Positions 55,340 to 64,000 of a DNA stretch of 64,000 bases are shown here, in pieces (the stretch's first letter is position 1; every line of letters begins with the position of its first letter). The notes under the pieces are model-generated. The model ran no database searches. It saw only the letters and a list, made by a program, of their open reading frames with translations, and had not been told where the DNA came from. Origin of the DNA: Owenia fusiformis (Eukaryota; Annelida; Polychaeta; Sabellida; Oweniidae); contig CAIIXF020000002.1 of NCBI GenBank assembly GCA_903813345.2, forward strand, positions 13,720,150 through 13,784,149, written 5' to 3'. Both the position numbers and the translations under genes were made by a program.

Positions 55340-56820
55340 AGTCAAAACAGTTCAATTGAGTGTCAAAGGTCAAGGTCAAATCTAGGTCATTTTTTGTGGT
55401 TTCCAAACTGAAGTTCAATATTTTCAAAATCTAAGTCAAATTTTATAAGTTTCTCAAATCCTGACACTACACTTCAATATTTTAGGTTGAATTTTTGCAG
55501 AGAGATAGATATTAGTATTCTATTGGTGTGAGCCTTTTGCCGTCTGGACAAATTTTGCCTAGATTTTGAGATCTTGAAGGTCAAAAAAGGTCTTTTTTTC
55601 AACTTGCTTCAAATTGACCAATTTAAAAAAAAAATCATCTACAAGTTCTCATGAACTCAAATCTGACCTTACTTTTGACCTCTGACCTTTGGTTGACCTT
55701 CAGTGACCTTCGAAAGGTCAAAAAAGTTGATTTTTCAAATTGATTTTCTGGATTCAAATTTAGGTATATTTGATCACAAAAGACCCACTGAGGTCTAAAA
55801 AAAATTTGCAAGGTCAAAGGTCAAGGTCATCAAACTAAATCACAAACTGTGTTTTCTAAGTTTCTAAGTTTTGGTGACTACAAATCAATATTTTTTCATG
55901 AAAGTCAGGATATATATTCCTCTATAGGTTTTACACATATTAGCAATTGACTATAGGTGTATTTATTAAAATTGTGTACCAGTTTTGAGATATTAGAACT
56001 CAAAAACTGAAAAAAAGGTCAAATTTCGAAATTTTTCAAGGTCAAATTTCAACTTGCTCTAAATTGACCAAATTTTCAAATTGACTTTCTGGATTCAAAT
56101 TTAGGTATATTTAATCACAAAATACCTACTGAGGCCTAAAAAGGTAATTTCGCAAGGTCAAGGTCATCAAGCTAAATTACGAACTGCGTTTTCTAAGTTT
56201 CTCAGAATTGGTTACTACAAATCAGTATTTTTTAATGAAAGTCAAGATGTATATTCTTCTAAAGGTTCTACACATATTAGCTATTTTTCAAGGTCAAATT
56301 TCAACTTGATCTAAATTGACCAAACTTTTTTTTAAAACTCATCTACTAGTTCGCAGGATTCCAAATCTGACCTTCTTTTTGACCTTTAAATGACCTTCAG
56401 TAACCTCCGAAAGGTCAAAAAAGTTGATTTTTCAAATCGATTTTCTGGATTTAAATTTAGGTATATTAAGTCACAAAAGACATACTGAGGTCTAAAAAGT
56501 AAAATTTGCAAGTCAAAGGTCAAGTTCATCAAGCTAAATCACAAACTGTGTTTTCTAAGTTTCTCAGAATTGGTGACTACAAATCAATATTTTTTAATGA
56601 AAGTCAGGATATATATTCCTCTAAAGGTTCTACACATATTAGCTATTGATTATCTATTAAAATTTTGCACCAGTTTTGAGATATTAGAACTTAAAAACCG
56701 AAAAAAGTCAAATTTCGAAATTTTTTAAGGTCAAATTTCAACTTGCTCTAAATTAACCAAACTTTTTTTTAAAAACCGTCTTCAAGTTATCAGGAATCAG
56801 GCTTAACTTTTTTTTATCAG
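55340..56820. repeat. AGGTCA-rich repeat region (array 4, intron 8)
   Basis: Three long units of about 360-450 bp carry AAGGTCAAAGGTCAAGGTCA-like words, ATCACAAACTG, ATTCCTCTA(A/T)AGGTT and CACATATTAGC(A/T)ATT. They correspond to the longer unit type seen at 23578-24170. Confidence 0.8.
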
Positions 56821-56823
56821 GTA

Positions 56824-57313
56824 CCGGATTTTCTCGCATATACGCCCCCCTAAATTTAGGCCCATGGGCCAAAAATCGAATGTAGTACGCTTATAAGCCC
56901 ATGGGCCTATAAAAAATGACTATTTATAGATTTTTTCAATAAATTCAAGAGTATTTTGTCACTGGCAGATCGTTCTGTCGTTCCTTTGTTTCAACATTAA
57001 GTTCAACGCTTTGCCGTAAGTGGCAGTGGTGGATCGTTCTGTTGTTACTTTGTTTCAACATTAAGTCCAAGGTTGTAGGTGACATTTCCTTTATAATTCT
57101 TACAAAACATGCGGTAGGACTACAACAGTAGGTACGGTAGTCTTTGAGGAACCATTGTATTCATCAGCTCTTCTCACCTTTACGCCCACTGGGCCAAAAA
57201 TCGAAAGTAGTTCACTTATACGCCCATGGGCGAAAAATAAGAGGTAAAATAACAGACGAAATTACCCCCTTCTTTCAGTTATACGCCCAGGGCTTATATG
57301 CGAGAAAATCCGG
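56824..57313. mobile_element. 490-bp inverted-repeat element, CCGGATTTTCTCGCATAT ends, TA target site
   Basis: Starts CCGGATTTTCTCGCATATAC and ends with the inverse ATATGCGAGAAAATCCGG; TA flanks both sides. The ACGCCCATGGGC-type words near each end extend the inverted match. TA duplication suggests a Tc1/mariner/pogo-class MITE. No transposase. Confidence 0.8.
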
Positions 57314-57397
57314 TAGTTGTTTCACTACTTCGTGAATTTTCCAGGTAGCTATTTGAGAGAACCAGATGGTAAAGATTTCTATTTTTATTCTTATGAC

Positions 57398-57902
57398 CTG
57401 TCCCCTCAGTTTTATGCGATTACGCGCCCACAGCATAATTCCGCATATTTTACCTTGGCCCACATAATCCACACACAAGCGCATAAAGTTGCATAAAAGA
57501 CAAAAATCCCCACTTACTTGCAAAAAATGCCAACTCGGCCATTGATTTATAGATTAACCTGGAATTAATATGTCTTACTGGAACAGTTCCTTATCAAAAA
57601 AATGATGACAAAATTAAAAGAAATCATAGTTCTACGTTCAAAACTTTTTAGCGGAAGCTCAGCGATGGGGTGTATTTTGCGGACAACGATCTGGATCCGG
57701 CAGTTTATCTCACTGCACCTATGCCGTGAAAGAATTATGAAGCACTGAAGCCATCATTTCATTCATTTCTTGTGTTAAATCGATCGCATATTTTTGCATA
57801 ATTCAACAAAAGGAAAATCGCATCAATTTGCATAATATCCACAATTTAAAAAATTCCATCGCATAATTTGAGATTATTTTTTGCATAAAACTGAGAGGAC
57901 AG
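57398..57902. mobile_element. 505-bp inverted-repeat element, TATGAC target duplication
   Basis: The left end CTGTCCCCTCAGTTTTATGC is the inverse of the right end GCATAAAACTGAGAGGACAG, one mismatch in 20. TATGAC flanks both sides (57392-57397, 57903-57908). Another copy of the host sequence near 7461 reads CTTATGACTTACTAGCGCAA with no insert. The interior is AT-rich with no frame. The transposon superfamily is unclear. Confidence 0.82.
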
Positions 57903-57908
57903 TATGAC

Positions 57909-58449
57909 TTACCAGCGCAATAATAAGATATTACACTGTAGTCATCTCCCCAGCAGCAATTGCGCTGCACCCACTTGAGATTTTGGTAATAGGCATGCAC
58001 CCACCTGAGAATCAATTTGCACCCACTTGAAAATGAGAAAAACATGAAAAATATGCATATTTTTCCAAATTTGGTCTAAATTATGAAATAAGAATTTTGC
58101 ACCCACTTGAGATAAAATCCTGGGGAGAACATTGCGCTCTATTAGTCTCAGGATATATGGAAGAAGTAAAAAATCACCGGGAATTTCATGTATGGCAAAT
58201 ATGACTAATTTGCAACATCAGAACGGAGTATAATAATGGAATGGATTGTTATTGGAGAGTTTACGGTAAAGATCGCTAAATGAACCAAGAATCAATAAAC
58301 AAATAAAATCAGTAAACAATATTGCAAAATTCCCTAGTGGAGCCTCGCGAATTGAATGATATGTTGTCCCCGATTATCTTTATTATTTCCGCTAGAGACC
58401 GTTCGATATCGATCTAATATTATATTGAAAGATATTTGTTTAATGATAG
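57909..58449. repeat. Repeat-derived sequence upstream of the LTR element
   Basis: TGCACCCACTTGAGA-type words recur about four times at 57965-58110, inside a segment bounded by TCTCCCCAG and CTGGGGAGA. From about 58320 to 58449 the sequence is the inverse of the repeat at 11620-11720 (CGGTCTCTAGCGGAAATAAT), and the LTR element sits in this copy. Confidence 0.6.
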
Positions 58450-59261
58450 TGTTACAGTATTATATTCTATTATATTCACATTAAGTTTAGTTTATCAATA
58501 TGCATATACTGTAACTGATCTTCATTAGAGATCTTAGGTCAAGTCAAGGTCACAATGACATTATATCTTGTAAACATAACTGAACTGAATGACTCATTAA
58601 CTCTTGGCCTTCCAGAAAGTACTGGAACTGTAATCATTTAATCAAGATTGAATCATGTGACTTAAGATGTCCAATCAGTGTTATTTTCTAGAAATCGTAA
58701 CTTCTTGAAACATCTGGACTATGCCTTTGCACTATATAATGAGAGAGCTGATTTGGGCTGTCAGCAGAATTTCAAAGTTGATCAAAAGGACATCTTCTTA
58801 GCAGAAAATTACAGACACCTACTTTGGGAACATTTATAACAGTGCAAACATACAACCTGAGGACTTTTATATGGACATATATTGCAACAAACACTATATA
58901 CGGAATATCATATACATTCGTGGATTATCATAAACATTTGTGGATTATCATCAAACATTTGTGGATTATCATCAAACATTATTGGATACGAACATTATAG
59001 GATTACAACAAACATTATTGGAATATTACAAACATTGGAGAACTATTAACGATTATTGAAACATTTCGTGATCTGGAACATTCTCAAGGATCGTCAACGA
59101 CATTTATCGACATCAAGAATAAGCCGTATCATTGATTGGACATCACATAAGTATTAAATCTCCTTTATATTATTGTTATATTATTTAGTTTTCAAAATAT
59201 AAATATATTGTTATCATATTTTAATTGCTGTTTTTACCTTCTGTTATTTTCGTACGTAACA
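58450..59261 (+). mobile_element. Candidate 5' LTR (812 bp) of the Ty3/gypsy element
   Basis: Starts TGTTAC and ends GTAACA, a 6-bp inverted end of the TG...CA type, five bases before the primer binding site. A TATATAAT at 58733-58740 is a possible promoter box. A 21-bp repeat with GGATTATCATCAAACATT lies in the middle. There is no second LTR in the window to confirm the boundaries. The first 65 bp also look like a small GTTACAGTAT...ATACTGTAAC inverted unit, which leaves the left end uncertain. Confidence 0.55.
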
Positions 59262-59266
59262 GAAAT

Positions 59267-59284
59267 TGGGGGCTCGTCCGGGAT
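59267..59284 (+). promoter_or_regulatory. Primer binding site, tRNA-Pro type
   Basis: TGGGGGCTCGTCCGGGAT matches the 3' end of tRNA-Pro and is identical to the 18-nt site known from gammaretroviruses. It lies 5 nt after the LTR end and 90 nt before the gag start, the expected place. Confidence 0.88.
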
Positions 59285-59373
59285 ACAACTACAACAAGCT
59301 AAAATTCATAAATCTTAAAATTCCAAATTCCAAATTTATATATTTAAATTGTGAAGACAGCAATTAATCGAAA

Positions 59374-62300
59374 ATGAGTTTTGAGGTTGAGACATTTTTA
59401 GAAGCGCCCTCTTTGGAGGAATTTGATGATTTAAAGAAAACTGAACTTCTGGCAATTGCAAAACATGTTGGCCTGTCAGTCAAAAGCTCATACAATAAAG
59501 GTACAATTAAAAACTTTGTACTTCAATATTTGGTCGCAGAATCACTTCTGCCTGAGCAGCCAGCCCAGCATGTTGCGCATGTTGATCCTACTGAATTTCA
59601 ACAGCAATTACAAATGAGAGAGCTTGAGCTCAAATTACAAAATGAAATGAGAGAGAAAGAATTGCAAAATGAAAGAGAAATGAGAGAAAAAGAGTTAGAA
59701 ATGCAAAATGAAAGAGAAAAAAGAGAAAATGAAAGACAAATGAGAGAACAAGAAATTCAAAGAGAAATTGAACTAAAACGTCTTGAGATAGAAGCTCAAT
59801 CTAAAACTGATGAACATGCTACTATGCATCAACATTTTGAAGATAGGTTTGACGCTTCAAAATTTCTCAAATTTGTACCGAAATTTCAGGAGAAAAATGT
59901 TGATAAATACTTTACACATTTTGAAAAAGTCGCTCAGAGCCTAGACTGGCCTAAATCTGCATGGCCAGTTATGCTCCAGAGTGTATTCATTGGCAAAGCA
60001 AGTGAAATATTTGCCTCTCTCTCAGCAGAAGCATGCTCTGATTATGACCTAATTAAAAATGCAATTCTTAAAGCTTATGAACTAGTGCCAGAAGCTTACA
60101 GACAAAAATTTAGAAATGCCCACAAACAGAGTGACCAAACCCATGTTGAGTTTGCTCGAGAGCAAGAGCAGCTTTTTGACAGGTGGCTTGTCTCTAAGGA
60201 TGTATCTGAAGAATTTAAAAAGCTCAGAGAGCTTATGCTAATAGAACAATTTAAAAACTGTGTTCAATATCACATTAGAACTTACTTAGATGAACACAAG
60301 GTAGAAACTTTAAGTCAAGCTGCCACCTTGTCTGATGATTATGCTCTTACTCATAAGGGTAGTTTTATCAAAGGTAATCCTAACTTTAGAGGTTATCAAG
60401 GTAACAAACCTTCATATGACTCTAAATCAAATCAGTCCTCATCATCAAATACATCAAACAAAGCAAAAGACCAGTCTTATTCATCACAGAGTTCTAGCTC
60501 AAAATCAGATCAATCAAATTCTTCAGGTCCAAAATCAAATGTCACCTGTAACTATTGTAAAAAGCCTGGTCATCTTATTTCTGAATGCTATAGGATTAAG
60601 AATAGAAGAGAGATGTCTGGTTCTGCTCATTCAAATGGTTGTGCTACAGTTCCCATTTCAAGAAAGCCCATTGTTTGGGATTCATATACTCATACTGAGA
60701 AATCAACTCATAGTGATATTATGGAGGATTATAAGCCTTTCATGTCGGAAGGATCTGTGTCACTGTCAAGTGACGGTACCAATTCAAAGCCAATTAAGAT
60801 TCTTAGAGACACGGGTGCATCTCAGACTTTGTTGTTAGAAGGTGTCCTTCCTTTATCTGAGGCTTCTTTCACAGGTACCCATATTTTGATGCAAGGCATT
60901 GAATTAGGTTTTACTAAAGTTCCCCTCCATCGTATTCATATCACATCAGAGTTAGTCAAAGGGCCAGTTATTGTTGGTGTTAGGCCACAACTTCCTGTTG
61001 AAGGAGTCGCATTGCTTTTAGGCAATGATTTAGCTGGGGGTAAGGTATCATTAGACCCCATTGTTTCTGATCAGCCTTGTTCTATTGAGGATTCTGTCCA
61101 AGAGGACTCTGATATATATCCTGCTTGTGCTGTTACTAGGGCTATGGCTAAAAGGTTAGCTGATAGCGGGGATTCGTCTGTGGGAGATGACTTTGATAGT
61201 GGGTTTTTAAGCTCCTTGTTTGATGATGAATGTCACTCACCACTTGTTCAAGATGATCCTTATCCTATTTTAAAGGCACATTCTTCATTGAAACAGCCTT
61301 CTGTTCAAGCCAAGCAGTCATCTATTGAGGCAAATTCTTCATTGAAAAAGCCTATTGCCAGAGGTGATTCACCTTCTGAGCAGGATCACTATTTTAATGC
61401 GGTTTCGCCCGCTCTTGCTAGTCCTGATGAAGTTACATCTTCTTCTGCTAGTGTTCATGAGGTTTCATCCCCTCCTTGTTCTGAGGTTTCATCCTCTTCT
61501 AGTTCTGAGGTTTCATCCTCTATTTCTGATAGTGATTCTTTGAAAAATGATCCTCATTCAAAACACATGTTAATTTATGAACAAGAGCATGATCCATCAC
61601 TCATTGATCTTCATAAAAGATGTCTTACTATTGATGAAGCTGACAAGGTCCCTGTTTGTTTCTACAAAAAGGATGGCATATTAATGCGAAAGTGGAGACC
61701 TCCTGAAGCTTCCCCTGAAGATGATTGGACAATTGTACATCAAATTGTTGTCCCAAAATCATATCATAAGGAAATCTTGAGTCTAGCTCATGATTCTCCC
61801 ATGGCAGGTCATTTAGGAGTAACTAAAACATACCATAAAATACTCAATCATTTCTATTGGCCCAAATTAAAACAAGATGTCCAAGAGTATTGTAGGTCTT
61901 GTCATACATGTCAAATGGTAGGGAAACCTAACCAGAAAATTCCAACTGCTCCTTTACACCCTATACCTGCATTCGATGAACCATTTAGTAAGGTTCTTAT
62001 TGACTGTGTTGGTCCATTACCAAAAACAAAATCTGGTAATCAATATTTACTCACTATTCTTTGTATGGCCACACGGTTTCCAGAAGCGATTCCACTTAGA
62101 AATATCAAAGCCAAAAACATAGTGAAATCACTCATCAAATTTTTCACCTTAGTTGGACTGCCAAAAGATCTCCAGTCTGATCAGGGCTCAAATTTCATGT
62201 CAGGCTTATTCCAACAAGTCATGGATACCTTGGGTATCAAACAGTGTAAGTCAAGTGCCTATCACCCAGAGTCTCAAGGAGCTCTAGAGCGTTACCATCA

Positions 62301-62574
62301 GACGCTTAAGACCATGATCAGAGCTTTCTGTTTTGAATATGAGAAAGACTGGGATGAGGGCATACCCTTGCTTCTGTTTGCTACCAGAGAGGCTAAGCAA
62401 GAATCATTAGGGTTCAGTCCATTTGAGCTAGTATTTGGTCATTCTGTGCGTGGTCCACTTAAATTGCTCAAAGAAAAGTGGCTGTCAGAAACTGAAAAGT
62501 TTAATCTGCTGAACTATGTCACTGGGTTTAAAGGGAATACGAAGTTTTGTCCCTTAAACTTGATAATAAGTTAG
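59374..62574 (+). CDS. Gag-protease-integrase polyprotein of a truncated Gmr1-like Ty3/gypsy retrotransposon
   Basis: An uninterrupted 1066-codon frame. Order: SAP-like helix pair (about 15-50), Glu/Arg-rich coiled coil (about 78-145), capsid-like Gag (about 155-340), Ser-rich linker, CCHC knuckle CNYCKKPGHLISEC (392-405), aspartic protease DTGAS (479-483) with LLLGNDLAGG later, acidic/Ser-rich spacer, then integrase: zinc motif H806, H813, C840, C843 and the D,D35E core D877, D936, E972. No reverse transcriptase or RNase H lies between protease and integrase. Gmr1-like elements, known from deuterostomes, have integrase before RT, so RT is expected downstream; here the frame leaves the family pattern after LLNYV (about codon 1048) and stops. 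Most likely a 3'-truncated insertion. The lack of stops suggests a young copy. The start is the first ATG after the primer site. Confidence 0.9.
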   Translation: MSFEVETFLEAPSLEEFDDLKKTELLAIAKHVGLSVKSSYNKGTIKNFVLQYLVAESLLPEQPAQHVAHVDPTEFQQQLQMRELELKLQNEMREKELQNEREMREKELEMQNEREKRENERQMREQEIQREIELKRLEIEAQSKTDEHATMHQHFEDRFDASKFLKFVPKFQEKNVDKYFTHFEKVAQSLDWPKSAWPVMLQSVFIGKASEIFASLSAEACSDYDLIKNAILKAYELVPEAYRQKFRNAHKQSDQTHVEFAREQEQLFDRWLVSKDVSEEFKKLRELMLIEQFKNCVQYHIRTYLDEHKVETLSQAATLSDDYALTHKGSFIKGNPNFRGYQGNKPSYDSKSNQSSSSNTSNKAKDQSYSSQSSSSKSDQSNSSGPKSNVTCNYCKKPGHLISECYRIKNRREMSGSAHSNGCATVPISRKPIVWDSYTHTEKSTHSDIMEDYKPFMSEGSVSLSSDGTNSKPIKILRDTGASQTLLLEGVLPLSEASFTGTHILMQGIELGFTKVPLHRIHITSELVKGPVIVGVRPQLPVEGVALLLGNDLAGGKVSLDPIVSDQPCSIEDSVQEDSDIYPACAVTRAMAKRLADSGDSSVGDDFDSGFLSSLFDDECHSPLVQDDPYPILKAHSSLKQPSVQAKQSSIEANSSLKKPIARGDSPSEQDHYFNAVSPALASPDEVTSSSASVHEVSSPPCSEVSSSSSSEVSSSISDSDSLKNDPHSKHMLIYEQEHDPSLIDLHKRCLTIDEADKVPVCFYKKDGILMRKWRPPEASPEDDWTIVHQIVVPKSYHKEILSLAHDSPMAGHLGVTKTYHKILNHFYWPKLKQDVQEYCRSCHTCQMVGKPNQKIPTAPLHPIPAFDEPFSKVLIDCVGPLPKTKSGNQYLLTILCMATRFPEAIPLRNIKAKNIVKSLIKFFTLVGLPKDLQSDQGSNFMSGLFQQVMDTLGIKQCKSSAYHPESQGALERYHQTLKTMIRAFCFEYEKDWDEGIPLLLFATREAKQESLGFSPFELVFGHSVRGPLKLLKEKWLSETEKFNLLNYVTGFKGNTKFCPLNLIIS

Positions 62575-64000
62575 AATAAAGATATATCTTTCAATCCAAC
62601 TTAGTTTTATTGTTCTATCATTATCCTTTTAATTGTTATTGAGCCCCGGGTTTTGCATATGAACTGGACCACGGAGCTGCCATTTCAACCGTAAAGTGGT
62701 TCTTTACGACATTGTTATGACGTCATTGATGCCAGATTGATGCCTTAGCATTCCAAAAGTTTTGTGGCGCCATTTTTGAATCAAAAAATGAATGCCGAGT
62801 TGTTGCCATTCCAAAACCAAAGAAATCATTTCAAATGAACTAAAAGAATACGTATATACCACCCATAATAAAGAACGATTTCAATAGAATATTAACGCCG
62901 GCATTTTCGGAATTGCTTTTTACCTATCTAGACATGGAATGCAGGTTAGATTTACTCTTTATTTACACTTGAAACAATCTGGGATTCGTGACTTTTTAAC
63001 TTTTATTAGGTCTAGCGCTAAATGCGAACAGAGAATGCAGGCATTTGCTAAGATAGCCGTACGGCGTATCCTGATTATGAGGAAAAACTACAATTCCCGT
63101 ACGGCTGATAAATGATGACGCACGATCAGAGTAGGGCGGCCCTACGACGTGCGTAGTTTTTCTTGAAGGCATCCACAAGGGGTTCTATGGTTCGGAAAGG
63201 TCAATTGTAACCTATGAAATCCAAGCGCAGTCGTTCGGTCGTCGTGAGACCTACGGTTTGGCTGCTGCTTGTTGATATCTTTGGTGACCACAGGAAAGAA
63301 AAAGTTTTAACTCCGACTCTACGCTTTGCAAAAACTGGATATGTCGTGTATGTAGACAGCAAGGTGACCTTAAGTCGACTGTAGTTTTTCTATGTTTGCC
63401 GCAGAAATTTACTGATATATTTTAGGGAAATACGATCGACGTGTGGTCGCATTGAACAAATGTGACCGTAGCTTTTAAAGTTCCACTTATTTTCCGATAT
63501 AGGAAAACAAAAGGTTGTATGCCATTAAATTTAAAATCATTTCGAAAATACTGTAGAACTGTACTTACCACGGATGTTATATAATTAAATTCGAGCTCGA
63601 AATCATAAAATATTAAACTATTGGCGTACTATCAATACGGCAATTGCCTTATCGTCGTTGAAATGAAATCGTCTCCCCGCATCACTGAATGTTATAAGGC
63701 TTCTCTTGTCATGATCCAAGGTGAAATGCCATTGAATTTTGAAAAGCTTTTTTGTCATATCGAATGTCGCTACGGTGATATGATGATTGAAATTGGTCGT
63801 TTAACAACTGAGAAAAATTAAACATTACGTATTGTTCTTTGAAAATATGACAGTGGCATGTCCTTGTAAAGCTATTGCGCATGCCAATCTTAATATTTAG
63901 GAGATTGACATTTACATACGTATCATTTAGACGACATCGATTTTTCGTTGTTTTGTTTTTCTTCAGAATTTAAATGGCTAAACACTTTAGGGAGTTACTG
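62575..64000. other. Unassigned sequence downstream of the truncated element (intron 8)
   Basis: Less repetitive and more GC-rich than the rest, including an inverted pair AGCCGTACGG / CCGTACGGCT (about 63053-63107) and a GTAGGGC-GGCCCTAC hairpin near 63131-63146. Neither RT, RNase H, polypurine tract nor a 3' LTR was seen. No TMEM131 exon was recognised. Confidence 0.5.
63621..63821 (+). CDS. Unassigned short frame
   Basis: A 66-codon open frame whose first ATG is at 63663. It ends in GDMMIEIGRLTTEKN. It has mixed, protein-like composition without low complexity, but I recognise no family. It could be an exon or chance. Confidence 0.15.
   Translation: MAYYQYGNCLIVVEMKSSPRITECYKASLVMIQGEMPLNFEKLFCHIECRYGDMMIEIGRLTTEKN

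Noticed and set aside
57941-58125. Possible element bounded by TCTCCCCAG and CTGGGGAGA
   Set aside because: Nine-base ends only and no target duplication found; listed only as part of a repeat region.
60335-60838. 167-codon frame inside the retrotransposon
   Set aside because: It is a +2 shadow of the Gag/protease frame, rich in Leu, Ile and Gln from codon-shifted Ser/Lys codons.
62575-64000. Reverse transcriptase, RNase H or 3' LTR of the Gmr1-like element
   Set aside because: Read in all frames for the YxDD-type and RNase H signatures and for a repeat of TGTTACAGTATT or CGTACGTAACA; none seen.
54619-64000. TMEM131 exon 9
   Set aside because: No acceptor followed by an E-I-P-P-Y-like segment was found; the exon probably lies beyond the window.

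Overview
The window comes from a metazoan nuclear genome. It is AT-rich, intron-containing and repeat-saturated. It holds the 5' part of one conserved animal gene and one recognisable retrotransposon coding region; almost everything else is transposable-element and tandem-repeat DNA. The repeat style (AGGTCA-rich arrays, ATGGCGGCC arrays, CCGT microsatellite tails, many short inverted-repeat elements) suggests a marine invertebrate. A Gmr1-like retrotransposon hints at a deuterostome such as a hemichordate or echinoderm, but a mollusc cannot be excluded. No prokaryotic gene, CRISPR array, rRNA gene or intact tRNA gene was seen.

Host gene: eight exons on the + strand (18522..54618) join without phase conflict into 237 codons. 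They match the N-terminal half-domain of the TMEM131 family: signal peptide, then the start of the PapD-like domain region. TMEM131 is an ER membrane protein required for procollagen recruitment and secretion. The exons are only 35-124 bp, while most introns are 3-10 kb of repeats, so long-ORF methods miss the gene completely. The gene runs off the right edge; intron 8 is at least 9.4 kb.

Layout. 1-18.5 kb (upstream of the gene): a 160-bp satellite split by a 383-bp insertion with a 9-bp target-site duplication; AGGTCA arrays; nested non-autonomous DNA transposons; a minisatellite-filled element of 1.57 kb; a near-identical 2.67-kb tandem duplication; a near-perfect 765-bp palindrome. 18.5-54.6 kb (TMEM131 introns): fold-back elements, a pogo-like MITE, three 694-698 bp piggyBac-type MITEs, a 4-kb inverted-repeat composite with a 603-bp higher-order satellite inside it, LINE fragments, a 5 x 66-bp exact array. 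54.6-64 kb (intron 8): AGGTCA arrays, two more inverted-repeat elements, then a truncated LTR retrotransposon (candidate 5' LTR, tRNA-Pro primer binding site, uninterrupted 1066-codon gag-protease-integrase ORF, no reverse transcriptase and no 3' LTR seen), then about 1.4 kb of unassigned DNA.

Several insertions can be proved inside this window because an uninserted paralogous copy of the same repeat is present (TTAA site of a piggyBac MITE, TATGAC site of a 505-bp element, AGAGTA site of the minisatellite element, GCATTCC site of a 202-bp element). I did not find a convincing new functional system. The most distinctive items are the RT-less gag-protease-integrase ORF and the nested fold-back architecture.
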